DNA from: Lytechinus variegatus | Taxonomy: Eukaryota; Echinodermata; Echinoidea; Temnopleuroida; Toxopneustidae | Direction: 5' to 3' | DNA length: 64,000 nucleotides | Assembly (NCBI RefSeq): GCF_018143015.1 | Contig: NC_054746.1 | Coordinates: forward strand, 29,105,129 to 29,169,128 | Part shown: one piece after another, positions 11,058 through 23,800 of the stretch | Layout: each line of letters begins with the position of its first letter | How positions within the stretch are numbered: the stretch's first letter is position 1 | Translations under genes and position numbers: made by a program | Notes under the pieces: model-generated | Seen by the model: only the letters and a program-made list of their open reading frames with translations | Told to the model about the DNA's origin: nothing | The model's database searches: none

Positions 11058-12768
11058 ATTGCTATAAACTGCGTCAAAGATTAAGTCACTTTTCGCAAAC
11101 TTCCGATGTTTTGCATGTTCCTTTAGTCCCTAAAATGCATCTCGTGTTGTTATTAATGTTCTCTTCATAAAATCCAACAGGTGTCAAACATCACAGTGGG
11201 ACCGATCGAAGACCAATAATGATGGACAAAGGCTGAATTTCAACCTCGATATCCCAGTGTCCTGTCTCTGAGCTTGGCATCTCCAACTTTCCCCTCAATC
11301 TCATCTCCCATTTATTGTCAAAAGTAAATAACGGCAATCAGATGTGTCAATATCATCGAAAACCCCTTCTTGCAAGAGTGAAAAAGGTAGCATCATGTCT
11401 CTCCTAAGTACAGAAGTAAGTTTTCACTTTCCCTTAGTATGCTACCATTGTATATCATATGTCAATATATTACGTAACACTAGAAAAGATGGGAGGGTCT
11501 TTAATGCATTAGTTCATCAGACTGATAATCCCCACCGCACACCTTACGACTAACTGGTCTATATTGAAAGACATGGCGTTTTGCATATTTTCTTTCTAAA
11601 AAAAAATAAAGTAAATCACCTATTACTCATAATACAAAGGGAAAACGATCATCGATGTTTTTATGGAAATGGAAAAAAAATATTGCAATATATTATATTT
11701 TGATGCAACCCCCCCCCCCAAAAAAAAAAGTAAATTCAGGAAAGTGATATTTCGAATATTAAAATTTCATAAATGATACATAAAGCTGATGTGACATTCT
11801 CAATTTTGAACAAAGTCAATTCAAATTCGAAAAATAATTGTAATGTGTAATACGTGCAATTGATGAATATCGTGGGTAGTCGAGTATCAAATGAATAAAG
11901 AAAAATCATATCAACAGCGCATTGGTTTGATTAATGTAATTTTTCCTGAAGAATGAGATCGATATACACTATCCTCTCCTCCCCAAATGTACTAGGATAG
12001 ACCCAAATCCTATTTAAAACCTGATTTTTATGATAAAATAAGTTTAAGTCAAAGGCAATCAAGTTTAAAGGTCATTGGAATCAAATGATAATCACTCTTA
12101 TGATCCAATGGATATAGGCTACAAATTTGTGGGAGTCATTATATTTAGAATTTGGAGGAAGATTGAGTTGAGCATTCGAGCCAGATATTTTTGTTGTTGC
12201 TTGTTTTACAGTGACAAAATAGGAAAATCAACCACTTTATAAGTATATAACTATATAACTTCGTACGATTCAACAATAGGTTAAGTTATTTAATGATTCA
12301 AATATCATGATTTCCTTTTAACAAGTGTTTAAGGGAGAAATGCTTGTATATATCCCCTCCGTCCTCAATTTACGCCAGTGACAAAGAAAATAAATATCTA
12401 TATGCAGGCAATTTAAAAGAAAGACACGACACCTTTCTACAATGTTTAAGAAATTCACAGTTATCTCACTTATCTGTCCCATTTGTTCAAACAATTGCCT
12501 GTCTGCTCTGTGATTCCTTTAAAAACACGTTTAATTAATTTGGTTTCCCTTTTCATGTGCAGTTTAGACTCTGGAGCAAATGTCATGAAATTATATGAAA
12601 TTGATCACTTTTTATTTGAGCACCTTCAGATTGGGTACAACCTTTTCAGTGTATTGAGTTCCTTTGTTTTATATCGTCTGTTCACAAAATAGTTTTAATT
12701 ATTACATCATCAGTTTGAAATCAGTTTAAAATCTATCACGTTTTCCATCCAAAGCTTTTTTTCCTCTC
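11058..12768. other. Intergenic, AT-rich; one MITE-end fragment
   Basis: No gene recognised. At about 11531-11550 the string CCACCGCACACCTTACGAC matches the end of the MITE at 17006-17406, so a fragment of that family lies here. Confidence 0.5.
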
Positions 12769-12865
12769 AAACTCTCCCTCTCTCTTCCTTCCTTCCTTCC
12801 TTCCTTTCTTTCTTTCTTTCTTTCTCTCTCTCTCTCTCTCTTTCTTTCTCTCTTTCTCCCTGTCG
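12769..12865. repeat. Pyrimidine microsatellite (TTCC)n(TTTC)n(TC)n
   Basis: A compound microsatellite. The minus-strand frames rich in Lys/Arg/Glu over it are artefacts. Confidence 0.92.
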
Positions 12866-14883
12866 TTAGTGACACAGCATACGCCAGTCGATGAAACTGG
12901 ACTAACTTCACAAGCACATACATTACAACAGACAAGTGTTACACTACCCAACGACTTGATGAGTTTTTAAAAATATTTATTTCAATATATGTCTATCTAT
13001 TTGTGTTCAGCAAGGCATAACAGTGTATCTCACTGATTTTGGTAATTAGTTACCAAGTAATATACATGTTGTTCTATGATTATTACTGGACAATAAAACA
13101 TACAACATTTAACCAGTGTTGAAAAGGTAGATACAATAGAATGAGATAAAGGAATAGCAACGTCTATTTTAGAATTCTCAAGTCTCCTATGCAGTTATAC
13201 ATCTCGTGGCAATATATCCTATCGATGAAAGACAAATTAAATGAAAGACAAAATTTCAGGTATCTGCTTAGAAAATGACAAGAGCAGAATTTGCAATTCA
13301 AAGTAGGACAACAATCTCATTTCTCCCAACCTGTGAGAAGTTATCCTTAATTCATACAGAATGTCATGTCATTTAGAGTATTAGAGTAAAACCCTCTATA
13401 ATATGACATTTCAATACAAGTTAGAAGCAACATCTGAGTAAAACACAATAAGAACAAAAAACATTTATCATCAACAGTAACTCCATAAGATTTAAAAATA
13501 TTCATATATATATATATACATACATGAAAATTCATATTTTACATAACACGAAAGACCTTTGTATAGCTATGTAGTTATATAGGCACAAAAAATAGCAAAC
13601 ATTGAAAACTGAACATGAATTAATCATCAATAAAATCGCTCTAGTCACAACTATACTCTAAAACCACATTTGGTTGACTCAACATATTCTCACTTTATAA
13701 AGCTTGATGCATAAATGAGAACACAAAAAATAACAAACAATAGAATTTAGTCGCATGACTAAAAAAAAACCCAATGTACATCAACAGATGGAGGCAGAGC
13801 ATGCCAACGGATTAACAATGAAATTCTAACGGAAGGGGCAATTTACTTCTTACACATTTTATAAGCCCTGGCAAACTACTAAGTAGTGCCCATTGATTAA
13901 CAGATGGTATTTGGCATGAGCAAGAGGTCAAACACATGTTCAAAATATCTCTCTCTCTCTCTCGTTGCATGCACATGCCAAGATCTTTGGACAAAAGGTA
14001 AAGGATGGTACTCAGGTGATGAAAAGAAAAATACATTGTTACTATGGCAATGTCAATCATCTTCATGAGGCATGGTAAGGTGGAGCAAAGGTAGGAATAG
14101 AGTGGGGATGTGTGTGATAGAGTGGGTGAAAAAGAGATTCAGATTCAGAGAGAGAGAAGTGAGTGATAGAGAGACAGGGGGGGGGGTGAAAGTCAAACAA
14201 AGAAAAGACATTAATCTTTAAAAAATATACAAAAATAAATATCAAATTAATATATAGCATGGAATTATTCTGTCTCCTTCATATCAAACTCAACTCAAAT
14301 GACAAAAAACTCAATTATAATATCAGAATAAGGCTAATCAATCTAACCTTATATTGCAATATTGCAACAAAAATAAAACTGTAAAAACCTCTATAAAAAC
14401 ATTGAATATCAATAAAATTTAAACACGGAAATGTTTGAATTCGCAGTACTTGGTATCCATTCCATTAACATTTAGAAATGCAGCCAACACACAATTATTC
14501 TAAAATAGAAAAATACCAATAAGGAATAAAAATACTAAAATACTTTTCGATCAAACTTTGATTATAACAGATTAAAAGGTGAGATTTCATACCTCACCAT
14601 TCCAATTAATAAAGATCTTTGGAGTAACCATATATATTTGTATTTATGATTTTGCATCAAGACATGAATTCCAATAGTGTTTACTTTCACAACTTCCTTG
14701 CACTATGTACAGATATATCAGGATCTGGATGTTTGTCGAGTTGTGGAATCAATAAAAGTAAAGCAAATGCAACACATTGAGGTATAAATATGACTATGGA
14801 TCATGCCTTTACATATTTGTTAGTGATAGGTCAAAGAACAAATTTGGTTGAAGCAAGTCTTGACCAACAGACTTGTCCACAAT
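12866..14883 (-). other. Probable 3' UTR and 3' flank of the cpRAS gene
   Basis: AT-rich sequence directly after the cpRAS stop codon on the minus strand. A minus-strand AATAAA occurs near 12976, but the real cleavage site cannot be fixed. A short CT run lies at about 13950-13963. No other gene seen. Confidence 0.35.
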
Positions 14884-17800
14884 CTATTTGTAGCCGTAAT
14901 ATTGCTTTGAAAATGCTGCTCCTTTTCCTTTCTTATGCTTCAGATTACTACTAGATGCCTTGGCCTCTGCTGAACGGAACTTATCTGCTTTGGATCGCAT
15001 GTGTAAGTTGCTTGTGGCTGCAACAGCATCCTCCTAAAAAATAACAATTTAAAGAAGAGTCAATTATATCTGCCATTCTTTAGCATCAATAAATTTTCCA
15101 GGAACATTAAAAAACATAAACTTTAAAAACAATGCAGTAAAAAAATGCTGCCATTATTGCTAGACTAAGAAAATATTCCCAACACAAAACTTCTATAATT
15201 TCTGAATGATGACCTCTTTGAACTTTGACCTTGTGACCCCAAATTATCCTCCCTCACATATGCATATATAAACCCAGTTTGAAATTGATCCCTAAGATGA
15301 TTCTTCAGTTATCAACTCCATCCCCCCAAAAAAGAAAATAAAATCAGGTATACAATGACCAGTGTATTAGATCACTTTGCCACTTCTATATGCAAACAAA
15401 ACCATGTTAGAAGATAAACCCTCAAGCAATTCTCTTCTTATTGCAAGAACATTAAATTTTGGGGTACATGACTTCTGTAACCTTTGACCTCATGACCTCA
15501 ATAATCAAATCAGATCCTTGTCACTCCCATATGCAGACACTTGGACCATAAAGTTGATCAATGGGATGGAGTAAAATACACACTGACGACTCAAAACATA
15601 ATGCCTCCAGCAACCAGTGAGGTAAAAATATGAAAAATAGATTTCAGTGACAAAATGAAAGAAAAACAGCCTACGCGCTATTAAATTCACCCGATTTCTG
15701 AATAATTACAAATAAAAAAATAATTCCTGACAGTTGGGTGGAGGCATAAAGAGAAGAGAGGATCCCAGTGTTTTTAACTATAGTTGTCAAGACAATACTT
15801 ACATCATCTTCATACCCATAAGCCATATCAAGTTCTGCAGCTTGGTTTAGAAATTGGATGGTAGATTCTGCTTGGGCCTGCTGCTGTTGAATATCTCCAC
15901 TACCGGTTGATGCATTGGATCGTTGCATCATCTTTGCCATGGACCAACTATTAAGAAATTCGCATTGAACAATAAGAGATTCAAACACTGCCTCTGGTGA
16001 TCAGCTTCCTTTAGGAAGTCTTTGCAACTGAAAATTACTATTGTGTTAAAGAGATTCAGTAATACTTCATTACCCTTATGTCAAGTTTCATGAACTAGGT
16101 CCATATACTTATGGATGACATTTCAAAAACTTAACCTAGGTTTAAGATTTTGATGTTGATTCCCCCAACTGGTCTAAGTTCATTGACCCTAAATGACCTT
16201 TGGCCTTGGTCATGTGACTCAAAACTCTGGCAGGGTGTTCAGTAATACTCGATTAACCTTATGGCCAAGTTTCATGAACTAGGTCTATATACTTTTTAAG
16301 TTATGATATAATTTCAAAACCTTAACCTTCGGTTAAGATTTGATGTTGATGCCGCCCCCGTCATCAGAAAAGCGGTGCCTACAGGCTCTGCTATGCAGGT
16401 AAGACAAAAAGTCAAACAATGTGTATGCATGCTCAATCACTAACATGATACCATCATTGTTTTGTTTAAATCTGTAACTATATCATATATAATAGTTTTG
16501 TTTCATTTATAGTTCTCTTCTTTCCTTTAAATCATGATTTATGAAATTAGCTTTTGTTTCCTCTGATGATGCATTCAGGTTTGAACATCACTTTCCACCA
16601 AATTTCCTGAATACATCACTTTGGTCTTAATAATGTGATGCATAAATTTCTGAACCAAAAGGAGGTAAGACTAAAGTAATCCTAGGAATACTTACATGTG
16701 ACCCCTAGCCTTTGATCTGTCTCCCTTCTCTCCCATCTTTGCTGCTTCTTGTACAGTAGCAAGACCGGTTACAGTTGGGTTCATCTCCTGTTTATGATAC
16801 AATAAATAACTCATGGTTAGAAACCTAGTGATGATTACTTTTAAGATGGCACGACATGATGAAACCTTCTGAGAGACTAGACATGCTTAAAGGCAAGCAG
16901 GTCAGTTCAGAACAGATGAGCATATCCAGGTACTACAGTAATAGCTTGAATATTCATGCCATTTAATTGGTTTTATGTACTGGCCATCTTGTTTTGTTTT
17001 CACTAAAGGCCACCGCACACCTTACGACCCGACTGGCTTGCGACTGAGGGGAGATGAGTCGCAAGGCAGTCATAAGCCTCGACAACGCACACCTTGCGAT
17101 CCGATCTGCGACTCACGCATGCGCTTTTTGGCATAGCATCTGAGAAATTGCGCTTACTACTGCGTATGCGCATTGTTTAACATAATACGCGTTATGCAAC
17201 TCTGCTGTCTGATTGGCTGGAGGTTGGATTGAGCTTGCGATCCAGTCATAAGGATTTGACATGTCAAATCCTTCAGATTTTCCTTGCGACTTGTCTCTGA
17301 CCGGTCTGCGACGCTCAAGCTGACAAGAGTTGTGACGTCACATCTCCCCTCACCCAGTCGCAAGCCATTCGGCAACTGGTCGGGTCGTAAGGTATGCGGT
17401 GGCCTTAGGAGGCACTGACTTTTCATAGAACAAACCCAGGAAGCTATTCATAAGTTAAAATCTTTACATTTGACTGGTAATGAGTTTGTGTCATCAATGG
17501 TGTATCACTATGTGACTGATTTAGCACCTAAGAACATGTTCCAGTCTTTTGAAATCATCAAAGTCATTTGTGTGAACCAAGGGTCAAAACAATTAAATGA
17601 AATTAGAAAGAGAAAGTGGGGAGCAAGGCATAGAGAGACAGAGAGAGGAAGAGAGGCAGAGAGAGAGAAAGGACGGAAGGCAGAGAAAAAAAATAGAGGA
17701 GAGAGAGAGGGATAAGACAGTAAGAAAGAGAGAGTTTATTCTCACCGTTTCCATAGTTGATCGATCAGATGTAGTGCTTCGCTCATGGGTAATGGTCCTG

Positions 17801-20800
17801 AGGAAACGTCGTCCGTCAGTTTTAGTGTAACGGATTTCAACCTACCGGAAGAAGACAAAATGATATGCTGAATGAAAGCAAGACAGAAGGAAAATACCTA
17901 TGAAGCATTATGACTGGTCAATGATTTGATATCGTGCAAATCTAACATGAAAACTAATTTAGAATAAAACTTCCAAGCAGGGTATAGTTGCACCTGGTAA
18001 AACAGATTTGAGAGGGGGGGTTACTAACAAATCTTAAGGATACTTACCTGGAAAGGAAGCGTACCCTGCTGTGCCTCGCTCTGTCCTGGTTTGAGTTTGA
18101 AGCGGAAAGTCAGGTCTGTAGACCGATGGACATTACCCATGTTAAGGGTCAAACGGTTTCCATCTTGGATCACCTGATATAAAAACCAACGAAATATAAC
18201 AAATGAAGATGTATAGATCTAAAAAAAAATCTTAATGTAGTTCTACGGTGGCAAGGGACAATTTGGACATTACTTGGAAAAGAACCAAGTGTGTCTTTCA
18301 TTTACAAATAGAATGCACTGGTTACTTTCTGTGTGCCTTTTAGGGTTTAGGGCAATGCTATCAAAACTTGCAACAAGGCATGAACTATGGGGACAACGGC
18401 AGTCATATAGCAAGCCATCCCAATGCAAAAGTTGTACTACCAATCTAAAATTGTCAATTATAGGTCAGTACAAGGAGCATTGATGATTTTAGATTTCACT
18501 GACCACAGTGACACTTTGTTATCTGCAGCAAACTTAAGGCCCCCCCTTTAAAATCCAATATCATCCAGACTTACCCCTTCAGTCATCGACTCATCAAACT
18601 GGAGAATGGGATGGAGGACGAGGGTGAGCTCAACGTCGTTAGCAACTACAGGATCCTGACCAAGCTGACGAATCTGTCTGGTGAGTTCATGGGGGTCTAG
18701 GAGGTTGAGGTTGCCCCCAGTGATGGAGACAGTGTTGCTGATGTGTTCCATCTGAAGAGACTGGTTCGTCTGGATCCCGATGATTGAGATGGTTGTCTGC
18801 TGCTCTTTAGCAATGTTGCCAATCTAAAGAATGAAATATCAATAAATCATATCAATTTAAAGTGTCAAAATATTCGAAATTAATATCACTATTAAAATTC
18901 ATACTTATAAAAATTTGCACGTTAGATTTGAGTTATTGAATTTGTGCACGTAAAGTGGAGTCATTACCATAACTTTCACGATCAATGTATGAAGCATGAT
19001 GATGCATTAAAAATGTCTGATATACATGTATATCATTTGGTGACATAACCTACAATTCGTGTAATTGCAATAAATATAATACAAATCAATACAAATCAAA
19101 GATATATGTCTTACCTGTCTGTAGAAAGATATGGCTTCTGAACTGTCTCCTCTGTGGTGCCCAAATCCAAAGGATCCTACCCCAACGTTAGGCTGACCAT
19201 CGGTGCACAGTACAATCTCAGATCCAGGTTCTTTGGCAAGTAAACCTACACAGACACACAGAGCTGGACCAAGTGCAGTGGAACCGGCAGTCCTAAGATT
19301 AGACACCTGGGACCTGAGGTCTCTGTATGAAGAAAACCAGGCAGGGATGGTTGCATTGAGAGTAGGAATATTGGTTGGGGAGATGTGACGGGTCCTGTCT
19401 TACGATTGATCAATAATATCAAAATCTATGAAAAGCAAGCCATCATTTATGATATTGATAGCTATCCATTATTGAGACTGATTGCAACAATCACATCTCT
19501 TTGTAAAATAGGGCCAAGAATAGACAATATAAATATTTGTACAAGCATCCAAGCACGACGTTCAGTCAGAATTAACTGATTGTTCTAGGGAGAGCTACAT
19601 GTAGGTACTTACCCTACTGCTGTGCTGACAGGGCGGATGTTAAACTGGGATGCCATGTCTTTTCCTTTCTTGATGAGACCTTGCATATCAGTCATGGGGT
19701 CAGAGACACTCCTTTGGGTCTGACTACCATCTCCTCTAACCAACACTTGACTCTCAAAGGTTACCAGTCCAACCCTCTTTTCACTGTCTTCATCCAGCTC
19801 AAAGAAATCTAGTTGTCTATGTGGAAAGACAAGCAAAGTCAGGTAATGACATTGTGTAAACAAAACACAAACTAAAATATTAAACAAAAACAGATTTAAA
19901 AATGATTAATTCAAAGCTTCAAAATTGTCAAGCTTCTACTAATCCCCTTCCACAAATTTGTAATATTTTATAAGAAATACAGAGCCTCAAACTCATTATT
20001 TCTGGATGGGATATGTCTGCTGTTCTTTTCATTTCAATCGTTTTCATTTATTTTGAGACAAAATTACTGCAAACATTGTCACCCCCTGCCAAGCATTTCA
20101 TGAAAGGACTTGTATATTCTATCTGAGAGTAACCATAGTAACAGTGCTTATCAGCAAATCAAAGTCAAATAAACTTGTCGGATTTGACAGCTTGTCAGAT
20201 GACTAATGTTGATGAAATGCACTCCCAATTGATCTACACAAAGTAGATGGATAAGCTATATAAATTATTCCAAATTCTCACAAATTTCCTGTTTTATCGG
20301 TTTTCCTAAAATGTTGGTATAAATTACCAGCAATGAATGCCTTACCTGGTAATAGCCTGCTTCATACACTCCAAACGGGTAACACTAGAATTTGTTTGAC
20401 CACGCTGCGCCATCCAAGCAGCTACAAGAAAAAAGAAATATAAATAGAACCAATCATCAAAGTCGACCTTACCCATCCCTATTTCACATTGTGTTATCGA
20501 AAGTTTGGTGTTTGCAGCTGGCATAGGTGTTAAGGGCAAATAAAACATTGGGCAAATAAACCACAGCACCATACTTGAAATCAGGCTGGTGTTGAAACTG
20601 ATTGATGGGATTGGTGTTATCCATTTTAACTCAGAAATGGTGTTGGAGCTCATTTAAGGAGCCTGATCTATGATTTAAACACTAAATACCAAACACCAAA
20701 ACATTGAGGATGTCATTCCAAAAGCCACTTCATGTATCTCTAATTCAGGTCACCATTGTGTTATATTCAGTCAATTTTCAGCCATTCGCTAATAATTCTG

Positions 20801-23800
20801 TTGGTGCTACATTTCTGCTAATTTTCCTTATAAATTCTAGACAGTTTATAATGAGCCTGGAGAACTATAAAAAAAACAACCATGTAAAAAAGAAGTAGAA
20901 TACTTGTTTAAATTACCTTGAAGCTCAGGAAGTTGTGTTCTCTCAGCCATGGAACCACTCATGTCAACACAGTAAAGAACTAGACCAGGATGGGATGAGG
21001 GTTTGCCATCCTTGTCCTTCTCTTCTCCATCTGCTACTTTCTCTGGTGCAGCTGCCAACAGGTAATCAACACTGCTCTCTTTTGGTACCTTTTAATATCA
21101 ATCAGGCCAATCGGGTTGTTAAATGTTTGGTTCTCAGTTTTAATGCTACATCAAGAATTAAAATATCCTTTTTAATAAATGGAACATGCGATGGAAAGAG
21201 CATTGTGCATGCTCAAAAATATAAGGGTCAACTGAAGTTACTACATCAAAATTTCTTAAGGCATATAAGACTTTTGCTAAGACAAAACAAACAAACAAAC
21301 CAACACACACACAGAGAAAGAGATTTCAAAAGATGGATTTGACCTTTAAGTGAGTCTTGCAAGAAAAATAACTACTACAGACAAGATGAGAGGATGTAAT
21401 TTGAGCTTTATGTGTTCCCTTTTCAGAATCATCTACCAAATATCATTCAGGCAGGTGAATTTTGTGACTTCTCATTATAGGGCTAAAGAGTTCATGACAT
21501 GGCATAAGTGTAAAATCATCCTATAGTAATGCATTCACTTCCTAAAACCCATTGATATCAGGTTTGGTTATAATTATAATTTCAAAGTCACTATAATCCT
21601 GAATCATCTACCAAATATCATTCAGGCAGGTGAATTTTGTGACTTCTCATTATAGGGCTAAAGAGTTCATGACATGGCATAAGTGTAAAATCATTCTATA
21701 GCAATGCATTCACTTCCTAAAACCCATTGATAACAGAGGTTTGGTTAGAATTAAAATCATAATTTCACAGTCACTACAATCCTGAAGAAACAAGACTTTG
21801 TCTTTTCTCCTTACCTCCTCGTCTACAATGTCTAGACCTCCATTCTGCTGGCCACAAAACTCACTGAAAACAGGGAAACAAAAAAAAAGTCATAAATATC
21901 TGAGAGCATTCATAGCAATATTTCATAAATTACATACATATTGATATATCATGTAAGTACTGAATACATCAGCACAAATGTCTTTAAGTGCTTTAAAGAC
22001 TGTACCGGTCATAGAATTCTGGGTTAATTCATGTTTAAATTAAACCCTGGTTTAAAGTTGTGGTTTAAGTGTGGAGAGCCAATTAGAGCACAAATACCTT
22101 ACAGTAAACATTCAATATATTAACTCATACGACACCCAAATTGTTCATAATTGTCTGGGAATGATAACTGAAGTATTTTTCTTCATTATGAAAGCAAAAG
22201 GAAACAAAATAGTAAACACAAGAAATATACAATATAAACAGAATTTTTGATTTTTTGCCTCCCCATAATTTAGCACAGTTAGACCGTGGTCTTAGTTAAA
22301 CCTGACTTCAGAATACGGGCCTATGTATGCTTTTTCTCCTATCCCTAAGGAGCGTTCCAGCAAGAAATTACACACTTAAAAACTACATCATACTGCATTC
22401 GCATCATCTAACACTTGGGTGGAGGATGGCAGAGTGTGAATTGATGTCTTGACAAAGAAAGCTAGTGCTGTATTAGTCAACCAACACTGGTGGCGGATCC
22501 AGAGAGAGGCACAAGGGATGCACTTTCACTCTATATTTTGAGCATTGCCTATCAAACATACACATCAATGTTGTTAAATCTAAGAAAATTTGCTATTTTT
22601 GACCCCCTTTAATTTAAGATCCTGGATGTGGCAGTTAACACTGATAATGCAATATTGAGTCAAAACCACCACATTGCAACACTTTCACATACTTGAACAG
22701 TGTCGAATTGAATTATAAGAATAACAAATGTTCATCTCTAGGATATTTTTATTAACTTTGTAAAAATAATTTAATATTGGGTTGTAATGAAAAATGTGTT
22801 GAACATGTATGTTGTCAGAATTTATTCAGTTTGGATTGAAAGGTAATTAGGAAAGGTCATATTTCACAAGATAAGCAAGAGTGGCTCACACTCACCAGGC
22901 CCAATTTCGCTGCTCCTCATTCTCCACAGGCTCTAGCCTGGAGACATGGGACAACAGAATGTTGCACTTGGAGTTGGAGCAGCGTACCGGGTCACCTGTC
23001 ATGATGACAGGGTCATTCTCCAGGGATCCCAGAGATAGCAAGATGACGTTGGCATCAGCTCGGCGATAAGATTTGGGTGCAGCAACCTTTGATGCTCCTC
23101 CCATCAATAGCTGTTTCAGTTGTGGAGGTGGAGGTCCGCCCAAACAATTCATCCTCCTCATCCTCTGTGGCACCTGTGGCATCTGCTGCATCATAGCTGT
23201 AGGTGATATTTGTAACCATGGTAGGAGAGGGAAAGACAGCCATAGAAAGAAAGAAAGAGAAAGAGGGACAGAAGGAGAGATAAACCACACTGCCACTTCA
23301 TTCACTGTGTACAAATATGTTACATCCTGCCACGAAAAGGTATCCAAATTTTAGTTTTGTTATGAAATTAGAGAATAAGATAATATCAGTATATCTTTTC
23401 ATGAATCCTGAATAAGGAATATCACCTCTAGCATTCCATAAAAGTTAAGACTAAAATCACAAGTCTGGAGATTTCTATTAAAAACAATGATAAAAAAAAC
23501 ACAAGGTCCAAAATAATCAACTACATAAGAAATCTTAGAAACAATAAAAAAAATTGTGTTGCAGTGAATTTTAGATTTTTAAAATCAGAAATCTCATAGA
23601 GGGTTTCCTAACACAAAATGAGTCAATGTGGGGCTATTATTTCTTATTTAGAGCATATTTCTGATTTATGCATAAATTAGCACAAGGAATAAGTTAAAAA
23701 AAATTCTGAAAAAATGGACTGTACAGTCTTCTAGATTATGCCATTGAAAGTGATGTGTGTGCTGACTTTTGTTGCGGATACAGGGCTGAGATCATGGTGG

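Noticed and set aside
12726-12951. Lys/Arg/Glu-rich minus-strand open frames
   Set aside because: They translate a TTCC/TTTC/TC microsatellite in two frames.
22881-23354. Plus-strand frames over cpRAS exon 7
   Set aside because: Shadows of the minus-strand coding exon.
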